A stretch of DNA of 64,000 nucleotides from CAITJF01 sp032654645 (GTDB taxonomy: Bacteria > Pseudomonadota > Gammaproteobacteria > Burkholderiales > Gallionellaceae): the NCBI GenBank assembly GCA_032654645.1, contig JAULAW010000002.1, forward strand, positions 1 to 64,000. The letters run 5' to 3'. The notes under the pieces were generated by a model. It was not told the origin of the DNA and ran no database searches. It worked only from the letters and a program-made list of their open reading frames with translations. Made by a program: the position numbers and the translations under genes. Of this stretch, positions 35,176-43,620 are shown piece after piece. Position 1 is the stretch's first letter, and each line of letters opens with the position of its first letter.

Positions 35176-35662
35176 GATTTACCGTGTAGCGTGCGGTATT
35201 GGCGTGCATCTCCGCAATTTCTTCTTCGTTCAGGGTACGCAGTACTTTACCCGGTGAGCCTACCACCAGTGAGTTATCCGGAATGACCTTGCCTTCGGTG
35301 ATCAGCGTGTTTGCTCCGATCAGGCAGTTCTTGCCGATCACGGCGTGGTTGAGGATTACACTCTTGATGCCGATCAGGCTGCCCTCGCCGATGGTGCAAC
35401 CGTGCAACATGGCCAGATGGCCGACGGTGACATTGCCGCCGACAGTGAGCGGTGCTCCGGGGTCGGTGTGCAGCACGGCGCCATCCTGAATGTTGCTGTT
35501 CATGCCGATGCGGATGGGTTCGATGTCGCCGCGCAGCACAGCGTTAAACCAGATGCTGACGTTGTCTTGCAGGATGACCGAGCCGATGACGCTGGCGTTA
35601 GGCGCGATGAAATGCCGTTGCCCGTGCAATTCCGGCGTGCGGCCTTCCAGTTGGTATAACAT
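35132..35662 (-). CDS. Gamma-carbonic-anhydrase family protein
   Basis: 176-residue left-handed beta-helix hexapeptide-repeat protein (YrdA/PaaY type). The repeats IGSVILQDNVSIWFNAVLRG, VTVGHLAMLHGC and IGIKSVILNHAV contain the zinc-type histidines; many members bind metal but show little CO2 hydration. It is followed (same strand, 2 bp upstream) by the GlcG/HbpS-like gene, probably one operon with adk. Confidence 0.88.
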   Translation of the reverse strand: MLYQLEGRTPELHGQRHFIAPNASVIGSVILQDNVSIWFNAVLRGDIEPIRIGMNSNIQDGAVLHTDPGAPLTVGGNVTVGHLAMLHGCTIGEGSLIGIKSVILNHAVIGKNCLIGANTLITEGKVIPDNSLVVGSPGKVLRTLNEEEIAEMHANTARYTVNLKRYQASLTPLQAG

Positions 35663-35664
35663 GG

Positions 35665-36099
35665 TTATCCCTGAACGAGAGCCGCTGCCCCGGCTTGCGC
35701 AATCTGCCCGTCCTGAAACGAACGCACACCGCTGATGCCCAGCCCGCCAATGACCTGATTGCCATGCATGAGTGGCACACCTCCCTCGGCCGGGATAACT
35801 CCGGGCAAGGCTAGATGAATCAAACGCCCGTTTAACACGGCATCTTCCGAGATTTTGGTCGGGCGTTGAAAAGCGACAGCGGCATGAGCTTTCTTGATGG
35901 CAGTTTCTATGCTGCCGAACTGGGTGTCGTGGTCTCGTTGCAGATAGAGCAGGTGGCCACCATCATCCACCACCGCAATCACTACACGCCACTCATTTTT
36001 TTGTGCTTCGGACTCGGCGGCGGCAGCGATGCGCTTGGCATCCGCAAGGGTGAGCACAGGTTTGCTGTTTGATTCGGCGGGCGGCGCAATGCTTGCCAC
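35665..36099 (-). CDS. GlcG/HbpS-family protein
   Basis: 144 residues of the heme-degrading/binding GlcG-HbpS (DUF336) family: LADAKRIAAAAESEAQKNEW, VVIAVVDDGGHLLYLQRDHD, and the C-terminal GGVPLMHGNQVIGGLGISG. No signal peptide. The GTG start at 36099 lies two bases after the adk stop. Biochemical role is uncertain; heme or small-molecule binding is the family's usual description. Confidence 0.82.
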   Translation of the reverse strand: MASIAPPAESNSKPVLTLADAKRIAAAAESEAQKNEWRVVIAVVDDGGHLLYLQRDHDTQFGSIETAIKKAHAAVAFQRPTKISEDAVLNGRLIHLALPGVIPAEGGVPLMHGNQVIGGLGISGVRSFQDGQIAQAGAAALVQG

Positions 36100-36101
36100 G
36101 A

Positions 36102-36761
36102 TCAGTGTGCCGCCAGCGCGTTGAATATCCGGTCACGGATGGCATCCACGCTGCCAATGCCGGGAATGTTAATGCAGTGCGGTGCGCGCGCATCGCCGGT
36201 TTTTGCCCATGCGGAGTAAAACTCCACCAGCGGGCTGGTCTGTTCGTGATAGACCTCAAGGCGCTTTCTTACGGTATCTTCCTGGTCATCCTGACGTTGC
36301 ACCAAATCTTCGCCGGTGATGTCGTCCTTGCCCACCACCTTGGGGGGGTTGAATGTCACATGGTAAGTGCGGCCGGAGGTGAGATGTGCGCGGCGCCCGG
36401 CCATGCGATTGATGATGTCGACGTCCGGGACTTCGATTTCCACCACAAAGTCGATATCAATACCGGCGTCCTTCATTGCCTGAGCCTGCGGGATGGTGCG
36501 CGGAAAGCCATCGAACAGAAAACCGTTGGCGCAGTCAGCTTCCTTGATGCGCTCATTGACCAGGTCAATGATAATCTTGTCCGATACCAGCTTGCCCGCG
36601 TCCATCACTTTCTTGGCCATGACACCAAGCGGGGTGCCCGCCTTGACTGCGGCGCGCAGCATGTCACCGGTGGAAATCTGCGGGATGTTGAATTTTCCCT
36701 TAATCAGATTGGCTTGAGTGCCTTTACCGGCGCCGGGTGCACCGAGCAGTATGAGTTTCAT
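36102..36761 (-). CDS. adk: Adenylate kinase
   Basis: 219 residues, the long-LID form. P-loop GAPGAGKGTQ (7-16), AMP site STGDMLR, DGFPRT motif, LID domain around GRRAHLTSGRTYHV with no zinc cysteines, and DDQEDTVRKRL. It interconverts ATP + AMP and 2 ADP; an essential housekeeping gene. Confidence 0.96.
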   Translation of the reverse strand: MKLILLGAPGAGKGTQANLIKGKFNIPQISTGDMLRAAVKAGTPLGVMAKKVMDAGKLVSDKIIIDLVNERIKEADCANGFLFDGFPRTIPQAQAMKDAGIDIDFVVEIEVPDVDIINRMAGRRAHLTSGRTYHVTFNPPKVVGKDDITGEDLVQRQDDQEDTVRKRLEVYHEQTSPLVEFYSAWAKTGDARAPHCINIPGIGSVDAIRDRIFNALAAH

Positions 36762-36788
36762 GGTGTGCTCCTTGATTGAAGATGGGGA

Positions 36789-37568
36789 TTATACGTTTGC
36801 ATCAAACAGTTTGCGCGCAGCTTGTAAGTCTTGCTCGGTATCCACTCCGCCGGGCGGAATCTCTGCGGTGACAGCAACACCAATCTTGTGCCCGTGCCAT
36901 AACGCGCGCAATTGTTCTAGAGCCTCGAATTGTTCGATGGCGGCGGGTGCAAGTTGCCGGAAGATGCGCAGGAAACCGGCGCGATAAGCATAGATGCCGA
37001 TGTGCCGCAGCGCTGTGAGATTATCCGGTAAAGGTTCTCCCGGGGAAGGGGTGTATTGCGCGAACGCATCGCGCGGATAGGGAATCGGCGCGCGGCTGAA
37101 ATACAGCGCATTGCCCTGCTTGTCCAGAACCACCTTGACGATATTGGGGTTGCGCATCGCATCCGCATCATGGATGGGGTGGCAGGCAGTCGCGATGGCG
37201 CACTCCGGGTGGTCGTGCAGATGTTGCGCCACGGCGCGAATCAGCGCGGGTGGTATAAGCGGTTCGTCGCCCTGCACGTTGACCACGATGGTATCGTCCG
37301 GCCAGTTGTGTTGCTCCACCACCTCGGCGATGCGGTCGGTTCCGCTGGCATGGTGCGCGTGGGTCAGGCAGGCCTTGAAACCATGCTCGTGGATGGCGGT
37401 CATGATGGCTTGGTGGTCGGTGGCGATCCAGATTTGCTGAGCGCCGCTTTTCGCTGCTTGCTCGGCAACCCTTACAACCATCGGCTTGCCAGCGATTGGC
37501 AGCAGTGCTTTGCCGGGCAGGCGGGTGGAGGCGAAGCGCGCCGGGATGACGACATGGAAAGCGAGCAT
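36789..37568 (-). CDS. kdsB: CMP-Kdo synthetase KdsB
   Basis: 259 residues. It activates Kdo with CTP for lipopolysaccharide core synthesis. CTP-binding loop IPARFASTRLPGKALLPIAG at the start, VNVQGDEPLIPP and RHIGIYAYR are conserved. Start ATG 37568 overlaps the stop of the upstream Trm112-like gene, a common arrangement in betaproteobacteria. Confidence 0.95.
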   Translation of the reverse strand: MLAFHVVIPARFASTRLPGKALLPIAGKPMVVRVAEQAAKSGAQQIWIATDHQAIMTAIHEHGFKACLTHAHHASGTDRIAEVVEQHNWPDDTIVVNVQGDEPLIPPALIRAVAQHLHDHPECAIATACHPIHDADAMRNPNIVKVVLDKQGNALYFSRAPIPYPRDAFAQYTPSPGEPLPDNLTALRHIGIYAYRAGFLRIFRQLAPAAIEQFEALEQLRALWHGHKIGVAVTAEIPPGGVDTEQDLQAARKLFDANV

Positions 37569-37753
37569 CAGAGTTTTTCGACTTCTTCCGGCGCCAGCAC
37601 ACGCGCTTCATCTGCCAGCATCACGGGGATGTCGTCCTGGATTTTGAAGGCCAGCCGATCCGCTTTACAGATCAATTCCTGCTCGGTTTTGCGGTAAACC
37701 AGCGGGGATTTGCACAGCGGGCAAACCAGGATTTCAAGCAATTTGGCGTCCAT
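37568..37753 (-). CDS. Trm112/YcaR-like zinc-ribbon protein
   Basis: 61-residue protein beginning MDAKLLEILVCPLCKSPL with a CPLC knuckle and a later Cys in ELICKADRLAF, then DDIPVML. Trm112-like proteins activate methyltransferases; YcaR is the form usually found between lpxK and kdsB. ATG 37753 is preceded by AAGGA. It overlaps the 3' end of lpxK by 20 bp and shares bases with the kdsB start. Confidence 0.9.
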   Translation of the reverse strand: MDAKLLEILVCPLCKSPLVYRKTEQELICKADRLAFKIQDDIPVMLADEARVLAPEEVEKL

Positions 37754-38726
37754 TCCGGGCGATCCTTTCCAGTATGTGTCGGGTGAGCGATGGGTCAACT
37801 TGCGCGTCCACGCGCAGCACCCAGCATTTTTTTGTGGCAAACGGGATGCATTTTACCGCATCTTTTTCCGTCATGAATATCGCATCGGCATTGGCATAGT
37901 CTAAATCCTTTTTCGTGTAGCGGTGGTGGTCCGGGAAGGGATGGGTTTGCACCACCAGGCCAAGATGGTTGAGATGTGCAAAAAAGCGCTGCGGGTGGCC
38001 GATCCCGGCGATGGCGTGCAGGTGCTGGCCGTGAAAATCGGCGGCATAAGCCGGGGTGTCCGGGTTGATCAGATTGTAGAAGCGTGCGCCGTGCAATTGC
38101 ATGGCATATTCGCCTGCAGCGGGTATTCCGCCATTCACGACCACCGCATCCGCTTCGGTCAGGCGCGATGGCAGTTCACGTAACGGTCCGGCAGGAAGCA
38201 GGAAATCATTGCCAAAACGGCTCACTCCATCCACTACCACGATTTCAGCATCGCGCCGCAAACGGTAATGTTGCAGGCCGTCATCGCTGAGCAAAATATC
38301 GCATTCCGGGTGGGCGCGTAATAATTCGCGTGCGGTAGCGGGGCGGTCTCGACCGACCCACACCGGGCACAGTTTGCGCTGCGCCATCAGCACGGCCTCA
38401 TCGCCGACCGCGTCCGGGTGGCTGGATGGGTGCACGGTTTGCGGAGAGGTGGCCTGGCTACAATAGCCTCGGCTGATAATGCCGGGATGCCAGCCGCAAT
38501 CGAGCAACTGCTGCGCCAGCCAGAGCGTAAGCGGGGTCTTGCCGCTACCGCCGACAGTAATGTTACCCACCACTATGACAGGGACGGGGAGTTTTACGCT
38601 GGTCAGAAGACCGTTGCGATAAAGCGCGCGGCGTGTGGCTACCAGCAGGCGAAAGATGAGGCTGACAGGCAGCAGAATAAGGTGTAGCGGGGAAATGCGG
38701 TGCCAGTAATGTTGCAGCCAGTGCAT
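37734..38726 (-). CDS. lpxK: Tetraacyldisaccharide 4'-kinase LpxK
   Basis: 330-residue inner-membrane-associated kinase of lipid A synthesis. N-terminal membrane-anchoring helix (LHLILLPVSLIFRLLVAT), P-loop GNITVGGSGKTP, DDGLQHYRL and HPFPDHHRY are the family markers. It lies 3 bp after exbD. Confidence 0.94.
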   Translation of the reverse strand: MHWLQHYWHRISPLHLILLPVSLIFRLLVATRRALYRNGLLTSVKLPVPVIVVGNITVGGSGKTPLTLWLAQQLLDCGWHPGIISRGYCSQATSPQTVHPSSHPDAVGDEAVLMAQRKLCPVWVGRDRPATARELLRAHPECDILLSDDGLQHYRLRRDAEIVVVDGVSRFGNDFLLPAGPLRELPSRLTEADAVVVNGGIPAAGEYAMQLHGARFYNLINPDTPAYAADFHGQHLHAIAGIGHPQRFFAHLNHLGLVVQTHPFPDHHRYTKKDLDYANADAIFMTEKDAVKCIPFATKKCWVLRVDAQVDPSLTRHILERIARNGRQIA

Positions 38727-38729
38727 CCG

Positions 38730-39143
38730 TTATTTTTGGTTGGTAGTAAAGGTAATGCGGCCATAACCTGCGAGACGCGCGGCTTCCATGATGTTAATCA
38801 CAGATTGGTGGGGCGCCTTGGCATCCGCGTTGATGATGAGGGTGGGGTCTTTTTGATCGCCCGCTGCCTGCCGCAAGGCTTGTGCCAGTTCTTCGGTATT
38901 AGTGAATTTTGTAGCTGTGTTGTTTACGGCATAATGTTCGGTAGTGTCTACCGAGACAGTGATCTGGCTGGGCAATGAGGCGGGCTGTTCGCCGTTAGCC
39001 TGCGGCAAATTGATCTGCAATTCGGAGAACTTGGCGTAACTGGTAGTGACCATCAGGAAAATCAGGATCACCAGTAATACATCTATCATCGGAATCAGGT
39101 TGATTTCCGGTTCCTCACGCATGCGCCAGCGCTGAAAGTTCAT
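38730..39143 (-). CDS. exbD: Biopolymer transporter ExbD
   Basis: 137 residues. One N-terminal membrane helix (INLIPMIDVLLVILIFLMVT) carries the proton-path Asp, followed by a periplasmic domain. It is the energy-transducing partner of ExbB for TonB-dependent or related outer-membrane processes; no tonB gene is in the window. Nine bases after exbB. Confidence 0.93.
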   Translation of the reverse strand: MNFQRWRMREEPEINLIPMIDVLLVILIFLMVTTSYAKFSELQINLPQANGEQPASLPSQITVSVDTTEHYAVNNTATKFTNTEELAQALRQAAGDQKDPTLIINADAKAPHQSVINIMEAARLAGYGRITFTTNQK

Positions 39144-39152
39144 ATTGGGTTC

Positions 39153-39776
39153 CTAGCTCCTGCGCGTGCCATGCACGATTTCCACCAGCTTGATCGCTTG
39201 CTGCTCCATCTCGATAACCAAACTGACCACTTTGGCGCGGAAATGGCGGTAAAAAATCATGCTGGGTACGGCCACGATCAGGCCGTATGCGGTGTTATAT
39301 AGCGCCACCGAAATGCCGTGCGCGAGGATGGCTGGAGTGTTGCCGACAGCGGTTTGCGCGCCGAAAATTTCGATCATCCCGACTACCGTGCCGAACAGGC
39401 CGAGCAATGGGCTGATCGAGGCGACCGTGCCCAGGGTAGTCAGAAAACGCTCCAATTCGTGTGCGGCAGCGCGCCCCGCCTCTTCGATGGAATCTTTCAT
39501 TACCTCGGGTGAGCTTTTGGCGTTCTTCAATGCTGCGGCGAACACACGCCCGAGAAGGGAATTTTCCGCCAGGCGGGATAACATGGCATCGCTGACGCCA
39601 CGCTGTTTGAGTTCCTGTACAGTTTCGTCGAGCAATCTTGGGGGCGCTATTTTCTTGTTGCGCAGAAATATCAAGCGTTCCGCAATCACGGCGACTGCAA
39701 TCACTGAGGTTATAATCAACAACCAGATGGGCCAACCGGCAGCTTCTACGATAGCGAACACGACTTCTCCAAACAT
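39153..39776 (-). CDS. exbB: MotA/TolQ/ExbB proton channel ExbB
   Basis: 207 residues with three membrane helices: near residues 8-30, then ISPLLGLFGTVVGMIEIFGA and VALYNTAYGLIVAVPSMIFY, the pair forming the proton channel. Start ATG 39776 (MFGEVVFAIVEAAGW); a TTG at 39791 would add five residues. It opens the exbB-exbD-lpxK-(Trm112-like)-kdsB-adk gene run. Confidence 0.92.
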   Translation of the reverse strand: MFGEVVFAIVEAAGWPIWLLIITSVIAVAVIAERLIFLRNKKIAPPRLLDETVQELKQRGVSDAMLSRLAENSLLGRVFAAALKNAKSSPEVMKDSIEEAGRAAAHELERFLTTLGTVASISPLLGLFGTVVGMIEIFGAQTAVGNTPAILAHGISVALYNTAYGLIVAVPSMIFYRHFRAKVVSLVIEMEQQAIKLVEIVHGTRRS

Positions 39777-40103
39777 GCTTAAATTATGCAAACTCGGACT
39801 GTATCTTGTCGAACCTTTTTGAGCAAGATTTCTCCTGCAATAATCTTATGGTGTTAAACCGGAGCGGCATGGTAGAAGCAATTTTTTTGTGCACAGGAAC
39901 TGTGGATAACTTTGTGGGTAAGAAGTATGGACTGGTGCTTAACCCCTTAACAGATAACCTTTTTTGCTCCGCCGCTTAATTTTTGAACTTTAATAAAATT
40001 TAATAAAAACAATTAGATACTGTAAGTAGGCGATATTCTGGTGTGGCGCCTTGCGGCAAAGTGGCGCAGTTCCTTGAGTTGTGGATTATTCTGGAATGTC
40101 AAT
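39777..40103. other. Divergent exbB/xseA control region
   Basis: No gene. The stretch 39977-40020 is strongly A/T-rich (TTTAATAAAATTTAATAAAA), consistent with promoter UP-type sequence for one or both divergent genes; no individual -35/-10 pair stands out. Confidence 0.4.
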
Positions 40104-41387
40104 ATGTCTTTCGGCCTAGTTTCAAATGAAAAAAATCGCGTGTTCAGCGTGCGCGAGGTCAACTATGCAGCCAAGCAGTTGCTGGAAAACGGATTGCCCC
40201 TTCTTTGGGTGCATGGTGAGATTTCCAATTTTGTCAGCGCGGCTTCCGGGCATTGGTATTTTTCCCTGAAGGACGAACAGGCGCAGGTGCGTTGCGTAAT
40301 GTTCCGCAACAAAAGCCAATACCTCGACTGGCAGCCGAAGAACGGCATGCAGGTAGAAGTGTTGGCATTGGCTACGCTGTATGAAGCGCGCGGCGAGTTT
40401 CAATTAACATTGGAGCAGATGCGCCCTGCCGGGTTGGGTGTGCTGTATGAGGCATTCGAACGGCTCAAGCGCAAGCTGGAAAACGAGGGATTGTTCGATG
40501 CCGCGCGCAAACGCACGTTCCCGTTCCTGCCGGCGCAAATCTGCATTGTCACGTCGCCGCAGGCCGCCGCGTTGCGCGATGTCCTGACCGCGCTGTCCAG
40601 GCGTATGCCGGGCATCCCCGTGGTGCTGTATCCCACGCCGGTGCAAGGGGAGGGCGCCGCGCAAAAAATTGCGCAGGCCATCCGGCTGGCGAATGAGCGC
40701 GCGGAATGTGATGTGCTGCTGGTGTGCCGGGGCGGTGGCAGCATTGAGGATTTATGGGCATTCAATGAGGAAGTGGTGGCACGGGCGATTGCCGCAAGCA
40801 AAATTCCGGTGGTGAGCGGAGTAGGGCATGAGACCGATTTCACCATTGCCGATTTTGTCGCGGATCAGCGCGCCGCCACGCCCACTGCGGCGGCGCAACT
40901 GGTGGTGCCGGAGCGGCAGGAATTATTGCGGCGCTTGAGCCATGCCGCACAGCGCCTGATGCGCGGCAGGCAGCGCCAAACCGAGCGTGTGATGCAGCAG
41001 CTCGATTTCTTGCAGCGGCGCCTGGTGCACCCGGCGCAAAGGATGCAGCAACAGGCGCAACATCTCGGCCAGCTGCGGCAGCGCCTGTACAGGGCACACC
41101 CGGATTTCGTGCAACTCGGCGCACGGAGCGCAGAGCAAGGACGCCGCATGCTGGAGGCCATGCAGCGCACCTTGGATCGCCAGAATGTGCGCCTGCACGG
41201 CTTGCGGCAGCACCTGCTGCACCTCGATCCGCAACAGGTGCTGGCGCGCGGCTACAGCATGGTGCGCGATGAATATGGCGGCATTGTTTCGGATAGCACC
41301 GGATTGTCTGTCGGGGCGCGCCTCGACATCACTTTTGCGCGCGGTTGGGCGCGTGCCGAGTTGAAGGAAAAGGGAGGGGCCGGTTAA
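40104..41387 (+). CDS. xseA: Exodeoxyribonuclease VII large subunit
   Basis: 427 residues. OB-fold N-terminus (VFSVREVNYAAKQLLENG, LWVHGEISNF), the catalytic domain motifs FPFLPAQICIVTS, LLVCRGGGSIEDLWAFNEE and SGVGHETDFTIADFVADQRA, then a long helical C-terminus rich in Gln/Arg. Start ATG 40104; the frame reaches 40041 without family support. It degrades single-stranded DNA with XseB, which is not in the window. Confidence 0.94.
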   Translation: MSFGLVSNEKNRVFSVREVNYAAKQLLENGLPLLWVHGEISNFVSAASGHWYFSLKDEQAQVRCVMFRNKSQYLDWQPKNGMQVEVLALATLYEARGEFQLTLEQMRPAGLGVLYEAFERLKRKLENEGLFDAARKRTFPFLPAQICIVTSPQAAALRDVLTALSRRMPGIPVVLYPTPVQGEGAAQKIAQAIRLANERAECDVLLVCRGGGSIEDLWAFNEEVVARAIAASKIPVVSGVGHETDFTIADFVADQRAATPTAAAQLVVPERQELLRRLSHAAQRLMRGRQRQTERVMQQLDFLQRRLVHPAQRMQQQAQHLGQLRQRLYRAHPDFVQLGARSAEQGRRMLEAMQRTLDRQNVRLHGLRQHLLHLDPQQVLARGYSMVRDEYGGIVSDSTGLSVGARLDITFARGWARAELKEKGGAG

Positions 41388-41400
41388 CTTGAAAAAGCAG

Positions 41401-41426
41401 GTAGGTGCGAATTTATTCGCACCTGT
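41401..41426. repeat. Dispersed hairpin repeat, copy 2
   Basis: AGGTGCGAA-TTTA-TTCGCACCT hairpin 13 bp after xseA, matching copy 1 at 6031-6056 over 24 bases; the outermost pairs differ. Confidence 0.8.
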
Positions 41427-41514
41427 GAACCCAGCAACTGCTTTTTCTGAGGTTAAGCAATTTGGGTTAAAATCCGCGCCCGCACAAATTAACCGGAAAC
41501 GCCCGTATGAAGTT

Positions 41515-43185
41515 ATGGAACATCTGAACAAACCCTGCGCTGGCGGATCAACTTCCCGGCGCTGGTTTTGGCTGCTGCTGGCAGTGGTGATCATCTGGTT
41601 CGGCAATATCGAATACCGCAAGCTGATCAAGCCGGACGAAGGACGCTATGCCGAAATTCCGCGCGAGATGGTGGCCAATGGCGATTGGGTCACGCCGCGC
41701 CTGAATAACCTGAAATACTTCGAGAAGCCACCGTTGCAATACTGGGCAACGGCTACCGCTTATACCGTGTTTGGACAGCATCAATGGACATCGCGACTAT
41801 GGACCGCATTAACCGGTTTTGCCGGGTTGTTGCTGGTGTGGTATGCCGGAGCACGTTTATTCGGGTGCGCAGCCGGACGCTATGCCGCAGTGTTGCTCGG
41901 CGGCAGTTTGCTGTATACGCTGATGGCGCACATCAACACGCTCGACATGGGCGTCACATTTTTTATCACGTTAGGTATTGTCGGCCTGCTGCTTGGGCAA
42001 CAGGCGGAGAGCGATGCACGCACCCGCCGCAACTGGATGTATTTGGCATGGGCCGCTCTTGGTTTGGCCGTGCTGAGCAAGGGGCTGATGGGGCTGGTGT
42101 TGCCGGGCGCGGCGCTGGTTATTTATTCCGTGTTGCAACGCGACATTACCGTGTTGAAGCGTATGCACTGGGGCGCTGGATTGCTGCTGTTCCTGCTGGT
42201 CACCGCGCCGTGGTTCTATCTGGTGATAAAGGCCAATCCGGAATTCTTCCAGCGTTTTTTTATCTACGAACACTACACGCGCTTTACCACCAAGGAACAC
42301 GGCAGGTATCAACCGTGGTACTACTTCATTCCTGTCCTGTTGCTCGGCATGTTGCCGTGGACTATTCTGATGTTCGACACGCTGGCGCGCACTTGGAAAA
42401 ATACTGTGCGCGTTGATAAAGTTTTCAGCCCGGAGCGTTTCTTGTTGATCTGGGTAGTGTTTATCTATGCGTTCTTTTCAGTATCCGGTTCCAAGCTGCC
42501 GTCCTATCTGCTGCCGATGTTCCCGGCTTTGGCATTGCTGATGGGGAAGCAGGTGGCCGAAATGAACGAGCGACGGCTGTTCTGGTTGATAGCCCCGATA
42601 TTGCCGCTGGTGGCGTTGGGGCTGGGGTTTGCACCTTTCACGGCGCGGCTGGCGGATACGCCGTTGCAAGTGCAGATGTATGGTGAATACGCCAACTGGC
42701 TGGTGGCGGCGGCGCTAATCTGGTTGCTGGGCATGGTCAGTTCGCTGGTTTTGCTGCGCCGCCACAATAAGCTGGTGGCGGTGCTGGTGTTGGCGTTGAG
42801 CACTTTGCTTGCCGCACAACTCGGCACATCCGGCTATAACACCATAGCGAAGGAACGCTCCGCCTACCTCATCGCCGATGCGATACGCCCTTACGTCAAA
42901 GCGGATGCACCGTTTTATTCGGTGGCTGACTACGAACAGACCTTGCCGTTCTATCTGAAGCGCACCTTTACCCTGGTGCAGTATCAGGATGAAATGGCAT
43001 TCGGTATCACGCAGGAACCCCAGCGCTGGGTACCGGATATCGCCAGCTTTGTGACGGCATGGCAAGCACAACCGGCAGCGTTTGCGATCATGCCGGTATA
43101 TATGTATAAGCAACTCAAGCAGCAGGAACTGGCGATGAAAATTATTTACGAAGATAGTCAAAACATCGTGGTGAGCAAGCCATGA
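41515..43185 (+). CDS. ArnT/PMT-family membrane glycosyltransferase
   Basis: 556 residues with about 12 membrane helices and a periplasmic C-terminal domain. The first loop has the catalytic-type DEGRYAEIPREM motif seen in ArnT, which transfers aminoarabinose from undecaprenyl phosphate to lipid A. It overlaps the DMT-type small transporter by 4 bp and precedes an ArnB-like aminotransferase, so a lipid A-modifying role is likely. The donor-synthesis genes arnA, arnC and arnD are absent here. Start ATG 41515; the upstream frame crosses the hairpin repeat. Confidence 0.82.
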   Translation: MEHLNKPCAGGSTSRRWFWLLLAVVIIWFGNIEYRKLIKPDEGRYAEIPREMVANGDWVTPRLNNLKYFEKPPLQYWATATAYTVFGQHQWTSRLWTALTGFAGLLLVWYAGARLFGCAAGRYAAVLLGGSLLYTLMAHINTLDMGVTFFITLGIVGLLLGQQAESDARTRRNWMYLAWAALGLAVLSKGLMGLVLPGAALVIYSVLQRDITVLKRMHWGAGLLLFLLVTAPWFYLVIKANPEFFQRFFIYEHYTRFTTKEHGRYQPWYYFIPVLLLGMLPWTILMFDTLARTWKNTVRVDKVFSPERFLLIWVVFIYAFFSVSGSKLPSYLLPMFPALALLMGKQVAEMNERRLFWLIAPILPLVALGLGFAPFTARLADTPLQVQMYGEYANWLVAAALIWLLGMVSSLVLLRRHNKLVAVLVLALSTLLAAQLGTSGYNTIAKERSAYLIADAIRPYVKADAPFYSVADYEQTLPFYLKRTFTLVQYQDEMAFGITQEPQRWVPDIASFVTAWQAQPAAFAIMPVYMYKQLKQQELAMKIIYEDSQNIVVSKP

Positions 43186-43553
43186 ACCTGATCAGTTTTG
43201 GACTAATCTTCACCGGTGTAATGCTCAACGCTGCCGCGCAAATATTGATGAAGGCCGGCACCAATGCGGTGGGCCATTTTGAGTTCAGCAGCGAGAACAT
43301 CCTGCCGATAGGCTGGAAACTGGCGACCGAGTGGCATATCGTCGCCGCGCTGTTTTGCTATGCCCTAAGCGTGGTCATCTGGATACTCGCACTGTCGCGT
43401 GTGCCCGTCAGCATTGCCTTCCCGTTGCTGTCAATGGCTTATATCGTGACTGCCGTGGCAGCCTGGTACTTGCTGGGCGAAGTCTTAAGCCTGACCAAAC
43501 TGGTCGGCATCGGTGTGATCATTCTTGGCGTGATTATTATTTCGCGGGCATAA
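43182..43553 (+). CDS. Small DMT/EmrE-like (ArnE/F-like) transporter
   Basis: 123-residue protein with four membrane helices and the drug/metabolite-transporter pattern (NAAAQILMKAG, VPVSIAFPLLSMAYIVTAVA, GVIILGVIII). In arn clusters such proteins flip undecaprenyl-phosphate-aminoarabinose across the inner membrane. The ATGA overlap with the glycosyltransferase supports that pairing. Confidence 0.82.
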   Translation: MNLISFGLIFTGVMLNAAAQILMKAGTNAVGHFEFSSENILPIGWKLATEWHIVAALFCYALSVVIWILALSRVPVSIAFPLLSMAYIVTAVAAWYLLGEVLSLTKLVGIGVIILGVIIISRA

Positions 43554-43562
43554 CCAATAGCC

Positions 43563-43591
43563 GCCATTCCCGCGCAAGCGGAAATGGCGAG
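43563..43591. repeat. Short hairpin repeat before aminotransferase gene
   Basis: CGCCATTCCCGC / GCGGAAATGGCG around GCAA, with one mismatch region. It resembles the CATTCCCGCGCAAGCGGGAATG repeats frequent between proteobacterial genes. It lies in the 67-bp gap after the DMT gene. Confidence 0.55.
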
Positions 43592-43620
43592 TTTATTGAA
43601 GTTTTTATACGGACATATCC

